From Platanthera guangdongensis (taxonomy: Eukaryota; Streptophyta; Magnoliopsida; Asparagales; Orchidaceae): a stretch of DNA of 64,000 nt. Numbering within the stretch: position 1 is the first letter of the stretch; every line of letters begins with the position of its first letter. The notes beneath the pieces are model-generated. The model was not told the DNA's origin. It did not search any database and saw only the letters and a list, made by a program, of their open reading frames with translations. The DNA lies in NCBI GenBank assembly GCA_039583875.1, contig CM077157.1:77252346-77316345 (forward strand), given 5' to 3'. Of this stretch, positions 35,001-46,526 are shown one piece after another. A program made the position numbers and the translations under genes.

Positions 35001-36770
35001 CAGTACCCGTAACTCACTAGGTAACTCATCCAAAATGCTAGAATTGGGCTTCGCACTTAAGAGGACTAGCGCATACATGATTCCATCAAAGAACGGATCC
35101 CTCTCAAACTCTTTCCTACCAACTAGATTCAACGTTTTCCGTTCTACCGGAATAGTGGTGTCCTTAGCCAAGACTACGGGCTCCTTTGGGATGGTCGGCC
35201 TCAAAGTGATGGTTTTGCCATTGAATTTGAATTCATAAGTGTTGGCCCTACCAAAATGTGTAACATCACGGTCGTATAGCCAAGGGCGGCCTAACAACAC
35301 ATGACAAGCGTCCATCGGAAGGACATCACACCACACCTCATCAATGTAGGATTTGAATGAGAGTGGGACCAGACATCGCTTGGTAACGGGTACAGAGAGC
35401 TTGTTGATCCAAGCGACCTGATATGGGGTCAGGTGTGGTTCCGTGACCAAGGACATACGTGCTACGACATTCTCAGATATGACATTCACGCAGCTACCAC
35501 TATCAATAATCAGCTTGCAAAGCTTCTCGCCACTCTTAAAAATCAGAGAAAATATGCTCGTCCTCTTCCAATCATCTAATGGATGAGGAGTGGTCAAAAT
35601 ACAACGCATCACCATAAGGGGGTGATCGTCTTCTAAGTCACTAGGGACTCCTTCAGGGTCACTCTCCTCTGCGGCCTCGTATACGTAATCGTCAGGGTCG
35701 GTAGTTGGCTCTAATAAGGCTAGTGTTTTTGTCTTTGTTGGGCATTCGTAGGCATAGTGGCCTTGAATGCCGCAAGAGTAACAAGTGGTGTTAACCTTGC
35801 TAACCTTCCCGATAGGGACACGCTCACTCGCAGGGTTCTTGGAGTTCCTAGCGGTGATCACGATTGACTTCGACTCGGTAGATTTAAACTTTCCCTTATC
35901 AGGATATGTGGAAGAAGATGCCCCAGTGGTGGACTTGTTCTTCGCATGAGCGTAACAGGAGTGAGCCTTAGAGGCTAGGTGTTTTTCAATGTCCAAGGCG
36001 GCATTGAAAGTCGTGTTCAAGTCCGTATGCCCATATCGCAAGAGCTTCCTTTGGATATCGGGGTTAAGGCCCTTTCGAAATCTCGATAAAGTGACTTCGG
36101 GGATCTCCCTAAGGTCACATCGCACCATTCGGTCCTTAAGTTCACCCATATATTCAGCTACCGAGCTTGAGCCCTGCCGCAGAGTGGCAAGCTCATCGAA
36201 CATCTGTGTCCGATGGTACGCAGGAACGTACTGATCGGTCAACAGGTTCTTCATTACTGGCCAACCTATAAGGGGGGCTCCGTGTCCGGTTCCTAATCTT
36301 CGCTCCTCATTCAGCCAGAACGTCTTTGCACGACCTGTTAACTTCATCCGGGCAACTTGGACCTTTTGGGGATCCGTCAGGTTGTGCCACTCGAAGTAAC
36401 ACTCCATATCCACAGTCCAGTTAAGGAAGATTTGGGGGTCTCCCATGCCATCATACGTGGGGGCATTTATCTTAATGGCCCTAGTAATGTCAAAGTCTCG
36501 CTCGGGGCGGTGTCCTCTAGGGGGCTCCCGTGGAGAGTCCCCATCAGAATCCGAATCAGAGTTATGTTGGTGTCGGTTGGGCCGGTCAACATTAACGGGT
36601 GGCGGGAGTGGCCTAGCTTGATTTTGTAGGATCTGGGCTAAGACGTTCCTAAGCGCAGCCATTTCGGCACGAAGACCCTCTATAGCCGCGGTGTTGGGAT
36701 CACCATGCTCGTTCGCAGCCATACTAGACGTAGACGGGGTTGCATACTCCGTTCCTAGCCTAGTGCGCAT
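31869..36770 (-). pseudogene. Gypsy G gag-pol polyprotein with chromodomain-like tail
   Basis: One continuous frame from ATG 36,770 to the stop at 31,869 (about 1,630 codons), broken only by a TGA at 34,875-34,877 and a TAG at 34,518-34,520. Order: gag capsid with FLNWTVDMECYFEWHNL; zinc knuckle CYSCGIQGHYAYEC (35,738-35,790); protease LIIDSGSCVNVI; RT with [13 protein letters not shown] and VVYFDDILIYS; RNase H with LTCDASGVGIGGVL; integrase with an H/C zinc motif, MDFVLGLP and IVSDRDVKF. In integrase, GQTKVVN replaces the usual GQTEVVN, so the catalytic glutamate is lysine. A chromodomain-like segment (ILDAEPV to WRDRPTSDDSWV) and an acidic tail ending YNLRPRRATATATH follow. The tail lies in the 3' LTR. 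RT and RNase H look intact; integrase should be inactive. Confidence 0.92.
32036..32050 (-). other. Polypurine tract of gypsy G
   Basis: The minus strand reads GAGCGGGGGAGGATTT directly before the 3' LTR start. It lies inside the pol reading frame, so it also encodes residues of the tail. Confidence 0.85.
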
Positions 36771-37043
36771 TGAGGTTTGGGAGGCCCCGGGCAAAATGAA
36801 TTTTCCTAGGGCTGTAGCTATATTGAAAATAAGATATTTTTATATATTCCCAATGTGAATAACACGTATATCGTTAAAAAATTTGTTTTTTGAAATTTTG
36901 CTGAAAAATAAAGATTTCAGCCCGCTATTGGAAGACCACAAAAAATAATTTTTTTTGATTTTCTAACCATCCGATCTCTAACAAGTAATGCAGAGAGGAT
37001 GTTTGCAACGTGAAAGTTGAAACGACCGCCTCTGATACTAAAT
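36771..37043 (-). other. 5' leader and primer binding site of gypsy G
   Basis: AT-rich untranslated leader. At 37,026-37,042 the minus strand reads TTTAGTATCAGAGGCGG, close to the initiator Met-tRNA complement, one base from the LTR. Confidence 0.78.
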
Positions 37044-38117
37044 TGATGTAGGGATGTCGGATCGGGGATCTCCGCGAAGCTAACGCTCTCCCTACGCACA
37101 ACACGTCGTAGATCTACCGCACCTACACAGCACCTATCGCCCACAATAGTCCTCGTCACAAAACGCAGCACAAACAACAAAGGAGGAATGGTCGACTCGA
37201 AAACGACGATCGGAAATTTGAGTCGGAATATTCCCCAAGAAAACACAAAGGTTGCCACTCCTTTTTGAGAGCAAGACCAAGGCTATAGGCCAAGATCCGC
37301 TCAGGCAAATTGGATCCACCCGATCCGGAAATAAAAAGCCTAGCAACTGCGATTTCGATTCAAAACTTGCAGCGATTAGATTAAAGATCTGGAGAAAACG
37401 ATTCGTGAAAACCACCACAACTAAAGAGAAGAAATCACACAAGGGAGGGGAAAGAGATTACCCAACCGGAAAACTTTCACATGAGATAACTGTGGGAGAA
37501 TCACTCTCTCCACAGATCCACCGACGTCACACCGAATGGTTTGCAACCTTCTTCCAAGGAGTCACACCGAAGGAAGCCGCACCGGAGTCGCACCGAACGG
37601 ATGGAGGGAGCAAGGGGGGGGGGGGGGGGGCGGCGGTTTCACACCACAACCAAGGGGGGGCGGCGGCTTGGAGATTCCTCCTCTTGGCCGAATTCCTCAA
37701 AGAGAGCTTTAGGGTTAATTTCTTGTCTAATAATCTCATAACAAAGCCTCCTTATATAGGAGTTACAAACAAGCCTTAGCCCTTCATGATGGAGATTTAA
37801 TCTCATCCATCCGAATGGCTAATTGCACACCAATACTAAAAATAGTTCAAAATGAAAAATAACAACACATGTCATGAATATAAAATTATCACATAAACAT
37901 AGGATAATTTTATATTCCAAATAGAGTGCAAGAAAATCAAATAAATAAAGCTAATGCGTTGCCGTGGCGGTAGCACATCGCGGGCGGAGGTTGTAGCGTA
38001 GCCTTCCGTTAGCGTCATCGTGCCGCCTCACGTCCTTGAGTCGTATGGCCTTATCAACCGGATCATCAGCAGCATCGTCAGCATCGTCTTCAAATGGTAG
38101 AGGAGGGGGCACGCCAT
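37044..38117 (-). mobile_element. 5' LTR of gypsy G
   Basis: A 1,074-bp copy of the 3' LTR, including the segment that encodes the pol tail (37,951-38,116). A run of about 14 G at 37,616-37,630 distinguishes it from the 3' copy. CACAC follows at 38,118. Confidence 0.9.
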
Positions 38118-38578
38118 CACACATGCCTGAACGGATTGGAAGGAGGTGCAGGGGACTCTCCCATAGCAGCCACCAACAAGACACATAACACTACCAAATT
38201 CTTCACACCACGTTCAACATGAAAATCCGATACTTAACAAAAGCCCTGAGGGAACTCAAAAGACCAAATTTTCCTTCAACAATAATAACAATTACATAAA
38301 AACCCAAACCTGGCATAACATCTTGTGAAACCGTTGATTTCGATGTCAGTTTCGTCTGATAATTATGAGGAAAGACATCTTGAAGGTTGTGTATGCATGT
38401 AGAAGTACTTGTTTTGTAAACACAGAAGTCATTTTAGGAGGCAAAAATCTAGGGTTCGTTATCGGAGGATATCGATTTAAGGTAATATCCATGATTCAAC
38501 TGTTAAATTTCCTCAACGTGGTCAGCAAGGTAGCCCAAATGCCAAATTAATATCTTCAGCACTACCCAGTTCTCACGT
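38118..38578 (-). other. Leader of gypsy I, distal part
   Basis: Sequence between G and LTR J. By the nesting model it is the 5' untranslated leader of element I, next to its LTR. I see no standard Met-tRNA primer site at the J end, so I may use another tRNA or the boundary may differ. No credible coding frame. Confidence 0.45.
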
Positions 38579-39338
38579 TGAACCAGCGGAAACCCAAGGA
38601 ACAAAGGTTAATCCCAATAAACAATGGAAGCACAAACAGATCTTTTATTCATTCACTTCTTTACAACACGATGCATACATAGCGAGACATGATTTCACTA
38701 GTATAACAACTGTAAACAGAAAGCACCAAAAACCAAGCCGGGCGGACAGCACCGGAGTGCGCCGAGACCGCCGAGGTCGCCGAAGTCGCCCGAGCTTAAG
38801 CTGCAGTCCGCCGAAGCCACGAGGCCGCGCGGACACATCGTTATTCGTCTCCTGCTGAAGCTGAACTGAGGAACATCCCCTATCCGCCTGAAGCTGGCGG
38901 ATAGGTTATTGAAGCTGGCAACGAAGAAACAGAACTGACAAGCCGCAGAGCGACCTCCTACTGAGTCCGCAGAGACCGCACACTTCCAAGTACTTGACTG
39001 AAGTCACAACCAAACTCCTGGCTCTTTGAAGCTACCCGCGCGACCTACACACAGCAAACGTCAGCACTGAAACAATCCGCGCGGACAGACAAACTGAGAC
39101 CGCAGCTTCTTGACCAACCCAACTTACTGTTCACTGAAGTTACTGTAGACCTGCCAGGGGGGGTCCTATTTATAGGCAAGGTGAGGAGTGTGGTCACCGT
39201 CCTAGAGATAGAGACACTGCCCCAGCCCGCGCGATAGCAAAAACACCGTCCGCCGAGTCCGCAATGACTTAGCCGGATACCAAGGAAAAACCGCCAGGAG
39301 CAAGGCAACAATGGCGAACCCTCTCCAGTCCGCTTTCA
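38579..39338 (-). mobile_element. LTR J, probable 5' LTR of gypsy I
   Basis: A GC-rich LTR in minus orientation. The minus strand begins TGAAAGCGGACTGG at 39,338, has a TATA box at 39,165-39,175 (CCTATAAATAG), an AATAAAAG signal near 38,644 and ends near GGTTCA. It is homologous to LTR N around the promoter. It interrupts the pol frame of F at 39,339, where TATAT would be the target duplication. Assignment to I rests on orientation and on the leader between them. Confidence 0.65.
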
Positions 39339-41232
39339 TATATCATTTGATGAATCTAACATGTCTTTCAAGGAGAAGAACACTTCTACCATAGCACCTT
39401 TGCAGGAACATTCTCTTGTTGAAGACTTGAACAAGTTACAGGTTACTCAAAAAGAGGAAAGCAGTGAAGATGAAGAAAGTATTCAACACATTGAAGAGAA
39501 ACAACCTGAAGAGCCAATTGTTGTACCATAAGAGGAAACAAAAACACATGTTAGTGAACAATCAACACCCCCTGTTGATTTAGTAACATCAAGAGACCAT
39601 CCAATTTCCCAAATAATTGGAGACATCTCAGCTGGTGTGCAAACCAGAAATCAGGTCAACCAAAACCTGTTGCACACTTGCTTCCTATCTCAAATTGAAC
39701 CTCAGTCCATTCAAGATGCAGAGAAAGAACCACACTGGATCATTGCAATGCAAGAAGAGCTGCATCAATTTGAAAGAAACAAAGTGTGTGAACTAGTGTC
39801 AAAGCCTAAGGATCACTCCATTGTTGGAACAAAGTGGGTGTTCAGAAACAAACTGGATGATCAAGGAGTAATTGTAAGGAACAAGGCAAGGCTAGTTGCT
39901 TAAGGATATTCTCAAGAAGAAGACATAGACTATGACCAGATGTTTGCACCAGTTACAAGATTAGAAGCCATCAGAATCTTCTTAGCTTATGGAGCACATA
40001 AAGGCTTCAAGGTATATCAGATGGATGTCAAAAGTGCATTTCTAAATGGAGACATCAAAGAAGAAGTATATGTCAGACAACCTCCAGGTTTTATCTCTCC
40101 AAGTTATCCTGATTATGTTTTTAAGTTGAACAAAGCATTATATGGTCTCAAGCAAGCTCCTAGAGCATGGTATGAGACCCTAGCATGCTTCCTTTGGGAA
40201 AATGGATTTATAAGGGGTAGAGTAGACCAATTTCTTTTCATTAGAACCCATAAGTCCCATACCCTACTTGTACAGATTTATGTAGATGATATTATTTTTG
40301 GTTCTACTGATTCAAAATTGTGCAGAAGGTTTTCCAACCTAATGCATTCTAAATTTGAAATGAGTAGCATGAGTGAGCTATCCTTCTTTCTAGTATTGCA
40401 AGTCAAACAACATGCTGAAGGCATCTTTATTTCTCAAACCAAGTATGCAAATGAATTGGTTAAGAAATTTGGCATGTCTGAAGCATCTTGCATGAAAACA
40501 CCTATGCCTACTAATGCTGTATTGGATGCTGATGAACATGGGAAACCTATTGATCAGACAACATATAGAGCAATGATTGCCTCTTTACTATACCTTACAG
40601 CTAGTAGACCAGATATAATGTTTGCTACATGTATATGTGCTAGGTTCCAAGTAAGCCCTAGAGAGTCACACCTAACACTAGTAAAGAGGATTCTCAGGTA
40701 TGTTAAAAGTTGTCCAAATCTAGGTCTCTGGTATCCAAAAGATTCAGCATTTGATTTAACTGGATTTTCTGATGCTGATTATGCTGGAAGCAAAATTGAT
40801 AGGAAAAGCACCAGTGGAACTTGTCAGTTCCTTGGTGACAGACTTGTCTCTTGGTTTTGCAAGAAACAAACTTCTGTGTCAACTTCAACTACTGAAGCTG
40901 AATATATGGCTGCAGGCAGTTGTTGTTCACAAATCTTGTGGATTCAAAACCAACTCCTAGACTATGGCTACAACTTAGAGAAGTCTAAAATCTTTTGTGA
41001 TAACACCAGTGCTATTTCTATAGCTCAAAATCCAGTCCTCCATAGTAGGATAAAATACATAGAAATTAGGCATCACTTCTTAAGGGATAATATTGAAAAG
41101 AATAAAATTGAACTGCAATATATCCCAATTGATTTACAAAGGGGAGATATTTTCACCAAGCCCTTGGATGAAAAGAAACACACCTTCTTCCTAAATCAGT
41201 TAGGAATGCTAGATGAAGGAAGTCTAAAATAA
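39339..41232 (+). pseudogene. Copia F pol: linker, RT and RNase H
   Basis: The frame enters in the integrase-RT linker (SFDESNMSFKEKN) and runs to the stop at 41,230-41,232, with only two in-frame TAA codons (39,529-39,531 and 39,901-39,903). The second fits a CAA to TAA change in a [12 protein letters not shown] context. RT has [11 protein letters not shown] and [15 protein letters not shown]. RNase H has [25 protein letters not shown] and DNTSAIS, so the catalytic acids are present. This is the best-preserved copia RT-RNase H in the window. Confidence 0.93.
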
Positions 41233-41324
41233 TATCCAAGATTTTAAAAGTTTAAAAATTGACCAAGACTAGGCAAACATCTTGATTTTTCTTAGTGTCT
41301 AGAGTGTTTTTCTGGTCTCTGAAC

Positions 41325-41580
41325 TGCGCTCGATGATTTTCTCCCAGATCGTCGAACGGAGATCGACGATTTCCGAAATCGTCGACCTGAGTTCAGCGCT
41401 TCTCAGATAGTATAAACTATCTCTTCGGTCAACGATCGTCGAATGACGCTCGATGATTTTGTTCTCTGAACGATCGTCGAACAGAGCTCGACGCTCTCCA
41501 ATATCGTCCAACGGAGATCGACGATATTGAAGACTCTTCAGATTCCTTTAGAAGCCCCGATCGTCGAACTGAGTTCAACG
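41325..41580. repeat. ATCGTCGA word cluster upstream of F ORF3
   Basis: After the pol stop, words such as GATCGTCGAACGGAGATCGACGAT recur. They consist of TCGTCGA paired with its complement TCGACGA, about ten units in 250 bp. These are the same words as in the F LTR at 45,155-45,385. Confidence 0.87.
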
Positions 41581-41608
41581 ATCTTTCCTTTTCTGCGTCG
41601 AACCCTAA

Positions 41609-41723
41609 TATAAAATTCATTTTTCGCCGTCGTTCTCCTTTTGCGCTTTCGATTTCTCTGCAAAAATTCTCTTTCCCTCCAAACATTTCTATACTTGGTC
41701 GTTTTGTTTGTTGATTTTTGCAG
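41609..41723 (+). promoter_or_regulatory. Candidate internal promoter and splice acceptor of F ORF3
   Basis: TATAAAA (41,609-41,615) is followed by a pyrimidine-rich leader with GCGCTTTCGATT and by GTTGATTTTTGCAG ending at 41,723, six bases before the ORF3 ATG. Order and sequence match element A. I see no donor between the TATA box and the acceptor, so splicing would have to join from an upstream exon. Confidence 0.52.
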
Positions 41724-41729
41724 ATAACC

Positions 41730-44700
41730 ATGGCAGTTTCTGTTGCTGTTCTCGCCACAATGAAATTCGATGCTGGCTTTGACATTGACATGGAGTCCTT
41801 CAGCACTACTGATCAAGTTTTCCAGGATATTTTGGAGTTGTTCAAGGAGCAGAAACTTGCTACAATCATGACCACCAGGATCAAACTTGCTGCTGATGAG
41901 ATTAAGGAGTGGGTCTACACTGCCCACAACCAAGATCAAAACACCATAATTGGTTCAATTTCTGGCACCCAGGTACCCTTGACTCCAGCTCTTCTGACAG
42001 AAGTTTTTAGAGTTAAGTTCTGGTAGAGATTCTGCTGATCTGTCTGGAGAGGAATTTGCTAATCTACTTGCAAGAATGGGTCACTGTGAAGCTAACCCTA
42101 GCAAGCTGCTGAAGAAGAACCTAGCTATGGAGTACATGTTCTTGGCTGATGTAGTTAGGAAGGTTTTGTTGGCTAAGCACTCAGCACATGATACCATTTC
42201 TAGGTATCAGCTATGCTTAATGTGAGCCATAGTGGATAAAAAACAGTTGAACTGGGGAGAGGTCTTCTTTGACCTGATTAAAAAGAAAATAAATAAGAAT
42301 TTTGTGAATTTTGGGAGGATTCTAGGCCTCTTTCTGCAGAACAGATGCCCTACTCTGCTTGTATCATCTGGGATACATATTAATGCATCTAAGAGATTGT
42401 CTTGTGCCCTATTTGGCAAATGGGATAGGCAGATCACCAAGCCCAGCAGGCCCTCTTCAAGCACACCTTCAGGCACCAGGACTGTAATAGTCACTTCCCC
42501 TCAAGTCTCTGCCCCTGCAGATGACTTGCCTGCTGCTGCCTCTCCTCCTCCTCCAATTCCATCTTCTCCAGTTCCATCCACCATTCAAACTCCATCCACT
42601 ATCATCATCTCCAGCCCTTCTCCAACATCAATACCATCTCCAATTCCAACTCTACCAACAACAGAAGAAATCTTCCATCCATTATATTCCTACCCTCAAC
42701 CAGACATTGCCACATCACCCTCCATTCCCTCCTTCAATCTTATTGATGATTCCTTCATGGATGACTCACCCTCATCTCCTCCTGAGCTACCCTCCTCATC
42801 AAGATCTTACCAGGAACTTCTACAAAGGATCATTGATCAACCCACCTTCACACCCTCTATCTCAATTCCACTGTCTTCCATCTCCACTATACCCACACCT
42901 CAACCAACACTCCTACCATCCACCAGCTCTCCACAACCATCACCAGTAGCTCCACCTCCATCCTCTACCTCTGCTCACATCCCTGTTGAGCAAGTAGATC
43001 TTCCAGCCCTAGCTGATAGGATATATGAACTGCTAGCCCCCAGGCTATCTCTTCTATTGGAGACCTCCTTGGCTCCTTTACTTGAGTCAGTGGCAGCCAT
43101 TTCTGCCAGGCTATCCTCCTTCTTCCCTCAGGTAATCCCTTCATCAGTGTGCCTTGATCCAGCCTTATCTGAATCTAGGCAGGGGGAGATGCCTTATGAA
43201 GTAAGCTTGCCTGCTGTTTCTTCAGTTATTGCTGCTATTGCTGTTGTTCTTCAAGCTCCAGTTCCCCCTCCAGTTGCAGTCTTCCCAGTGGACATCAGGT
43301 CCTTACTTTCAGTATTTGATTCAGCTTATTTCAGTTGTCTTCCAGAGAGAGTTGCTGTCCACCCATCAGAGGATTTGTCCAAGGCCATTGTTCCCTTCTC
43401 TAGCTGTGACATCAACATTATTTATTATTTTGTCAATTCAGTATATGCTGCTGCTACTCCTGCTGAAAGCATTGTTGATGTTTCTGATGCTGCTGCCCTT
43501 CCTGCTGAAAGTTTTGTTGATGTTATTGCTGATACTGCTGATGAGTTAATCTCTAAGGATATGCAGATGACAGGGGCACATGATTTTGAGCCTTCTGTGT
43601 TTGCTGATGATATTCCTGATGTTGTTGATATTGTTGTATCTGAAAGTATTTCATCTGAAACTGTTGCTGCCCCAACTGCTACTGTTATTACTGCTGTTAT
43701 ACCTTCTAAGAGTGCTGCTCCAGAACTTTCTGTGTCTGTTGTTATTACTGCCTCAACTTCTGTGTCTGTTGCTGCTACTGCTGCTCCAACTTCTGTTACT
43801 AGTGCTGTATCTGCTGCTGCTCCAACCACTGCTGCTACATCTGCTTCAACTCAACTTCAGAAGGATTACATGAAAAAGATTGATGCTCTATATGATGAGC
43901 AAAGTTCTGAAAGTGATGAATTCAGGACTGATTCTGATGACTACTCTGCCACTATTGCCAGAAAGAGAAAGGCAAGGAGCAAAGCCATGAAAAGAGTACC
44001 TCCAGCCAAAGTCAAGGTCAATAATGACATTCCATATTACATTCTTCCTGACTGCCCCATAACTGAGCACTGAATGCAGTATTCAAAGAACCAACTTAAA
44101 GCCATGAAGAAAAAGAGGAAGTATGAAAAAGGATCTTCCCAGTTTCATCATTCTCATCCTCCTCCACCACCTCCTCCTGATGCAGGTGCAGGTGGAAGCT
44201 CAGCTGCTCAACCTCATGCTAAAAGCCAAACCTCCTATCAGCCACATGCAAGATTTTATCATAGGGGAAGCCAGTCTAGGGGTTCTCAATCTAGAAGAAG
44301 AAACTATAGAGGAAACCAGAGGGAAGTCCAGGTTTATTCAAAAGGTTTTTCAAGGTAACATCCTTACTCCAGGGAAGGACAAGCTTCATCAGACACAACC
44401 TCAGGTCCTTTTCCCTATAAGCTGAAGGAAGTAGTTTCATCCAGAGCTCCTCAGGATAATCCATCCAATAGATATGAGCCACCAGTGCCCTTTGAAGATC
44501 CTGAAAATAATCCAACTACTTGGACTGCCAGGATGAAAGAGCTTGCTGCACTGGACCAAATTAAGAAAGCTAAAGAGCAAGGTAGAGACTCCTCCAACAT
44601 CACTACATTGTCTGAACAGAGAAAGAAAGAATTGGAAAGATATGCTTCAAGCAAATTCTTTGATTCTGATAGATATATGGAGCTGCATCCTGAAGCTATA

Positions 44701-44817
44701 GTTCCAAGGCCCAAACATCAAACCTCTTTAGGTGCAGCAGATGACACAAGATCCAAAAAGGAAGCTCTTAACCCCAATAGAGAAATCAAACTTATAAAGA
44801 GCAAGGAGAAGAAATAA
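41730..44817 (+). pseudogene. ORF3 of copia F (accessory gene between pol and 3' LTR)
   Basis: It starts at ATG 41,730 (MAVSVAVLATMKFD) and ends at 44,817, about 1,030 codons. One frameshift near 42,023 and TGA 42,223-42,225, TGA 44,071-44,073 and TAA 44,356-44,358 interrupt it; 42,232-44,073 is a clean 613-codon block. Order: N-terminal domain; helical domain with LADVVRKVLLAKHSAHD (42,143-42,195); INASKRLSCALFGKW; proline, serine and threonine-rich linker; a helical stretch LPALADRIYELLAPRL; a long alanine and valine-rich acidic region; a basic cluster RKRKARSKAMKR; YYILPD; a histidine, proline and arginine-rich tail; and a C-terminal RYMELHPEAIV with a lysine-rich end. It matches A ORF3 throughout, so both descend from one gene kept in this copia lineage. 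Basic clusters suggest nucleic-acid binding or nuclear entry (inference). Confidence 0.8.
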
Positions 44818-44984
44818 CTATGTAAGGTGACAATCATTTTGATTTTTGATTTCTGTCTGGGATGATATATATCTGTGGTTCTGCTATGCCCTGCTTATTT
44901 CTTTTCTGTTTTGTTGCTTTGTATGTTGTTATTTAATTTTTATAAGTTCTGTAAATAGTAATCCTAACCCAAATAGGGGGAGAT

Positions 44985-46526
44985 TGTTGGAACACCCTAT
45001 TACTAATTTGGGTCAGGATCACTATGTCTTTAGGAAACCTGTTTTGACCTCCTGTATAGCTCTAAAGGTCAATTAGAATTGAGTCTAAGGGATAGTACTT
45101 AGGTTTGGAAGCTGCCCTCAAGACCAAGGATTTTCAGTTTGAAGACTAAGTCATATCGTCGAGCTCAGTACGACGAATCGTCGAACTCCAATCGACGATC
45201 GTCTAGCTCAACTTCGACAAATCGTCGAACTCCATTCGACGATCGCTGAGCTCAACTTCAACAAATCGTCGAACTCCATTCGACGATCTTCGAGCTCAGT
45301 TCGACGATCTTGACTCAGTATTGATTCTCTATCTCTGAGCTCAGTTCGACGATAGCATAGCTCAGTTCGACGTTTTTATGATGAGTTAAAGGATTCTCAA
45401 GATTCAAATTCAGAACAGTTAAGGAGTTATTCAGCAATTAATTCAGAAGATTTTCTAGCCGTTTTCATTTATTCTGGACCAAGTTTCAAGGGATTATCAA
45501 GGAACGTTTCTTTGGACTTTCCCCAGAAGACAATTGCAATTAAGGAAGTCAATTAATGACATGCCAATGGCTATTCTTGACAGATGAATTTCTATTCAGA
45601 ACCAGAGAATAAAACAAAAGCTTTTTAACTCTCTCATACACAACACATAGACAGACAGCAAAAATAAGCAGAACAAGAAGAAGAAGAAAAAATGATTCTC
45701 TACTATAATATTCTCTGAACAACATCTTTCTCAATATCAATTGTTCACAAGAGAAAGAGCTAAAAGGAATTCATACAAGAACACACACCAAAGGAGATCA
45801 ACAAATCTGAAAATCTTCAGATCACCTTTGATTCAAGTGTTCAAGGCCAACATCTTTCAAATACTCTAGACACCTATCATTTCAGCTGTTGCTGAAATTA
45901 CCATTTGCTGGAGATCAACTTCTGAAGGCCTATCACCCTACAACAAAGCTTCATTTCCTGAACATCTCAAGAACTCAGGGGGAGCTTTGACAACATAAAA
46001 TCCACATAGTCTTCTCAGCTGCTCTGAGAAAGAGAAGACTTTCATAACTCTCTCATCCCCATCTCTGTAAAGGGTTTCTCAAACTCCCTTCAAAAGTTTG
46101 AGCTTGGTTTTTGAGCACCTTGTCAAAAGCTCATTGGTGGCAAGACACCTGATCAAAAAATCTGATTTGGTTTTTGAGCACCTCATCAAAAGCTCATTGG
46201 TGCTCAGGACACCTGATCAACTCATCATGCAGTGGATTCCTACCTAGGGTGGTAGAAGAGTGGATGTACCCAAGTTTAGGGGAACCACAATAGCTCCTTG
46301 TGTCTTCTGGCTTACTTGTCTTTATTTTTTGTTTCTGGCTGTGATTGTTTTGTGATTAGTTTAGATCTGTGATTAATTTTTGTTGTAGGTTATTCTGTGA
46401 TTAGATTTAATAGTTGCTTCCCTGTTCACTCAGATTACAACAATTGTTGTAAAAAGTTTTCAAGCATCATATACTCTATTCACCCCCCCCCCCCTCTAGA
46501 GTATATCAGATCTAGCTGCACTTTCA
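44985..46526 (+). mobile_element. 3' LTR of copia F
   Basis: Begins TGTTGGAACACC after the polypurine tract and ends CTGCACTTTCA, 1,542 bp. It has a word array of ATCGTCGAACTCC type at 45,155-45,385, the conserved GTGGATGTACCC to GGGGAACCAC block at 46,258-46,300 and a run of C before TCTAGAG near 46,485-46,500. Confidence 0.92.
45155..45385. repeat. Inverted TCGTCGA/TCGACGA word array in F LTR
   Basis: A regular alternation of ATCGTCGAACTCC, ATTCGACGATC and GAGCTCAGTTCGACGATC, so adjacent words form inverted repeats about 20 bases long. This is a denser and more regular relative of the A LTR array. Confidence 0.87.

Larger units (their letters stand above)
30974..38117 (-). mobile_element. 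Gypsy G: complete CRM-like chromovirus element
   Basis: LTRs at 30,974-32,035 and 37,044-38,117 are nearly identical (a few substitutions and a poly-G length change near 37,617). Both start TGATGTAGGG and end GCACGCCAT on the plus strand. CACAC flanks both sides (30,969-30,973 and 38,118-38,122). The primer site and polypurine tract are in the right places. A single gag-pol frame runs from 36,770 to 31,869 and reaches into the 3' LTR, as in CRM elements. Length is about 7.1 kb. Judged by LTR similarity, this is among the youngest insertions in the window. Confidence 0.92.
39339..46526 (+). mobile_element. Copia F, 5'-truncated in the window, with third ORF
   Basis: A plus-strand copia element related to A. 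It is cut on the left by LTR J and complete on the right: end of integrase, RT, RNase H, word cluster, TATA-like box, ORF3, polypurine tract (AAATAGGGGGAGAT at 44,971-44,984) and 3' LTR. The right flank GAGGA lies in LTR O. Confidence 0.92.

Noticed and set aside
37044..38117. Idea that the right end of G is a tandem partial element (LTR plus a pol fragment)
   Set aside because: The pol tail is part of the LTR itself: homology of both copies ends at the same base, next to a polypurine tract on one side and the CACAC duplication on the other.
43425..43829. Opposite-strand frame of 134 codons within F ORF3
   Set aside because: It is the complement of an alanine and valine-rich repetitive segment (GCT and GTT codons), which rarely produces stops on the other strand.
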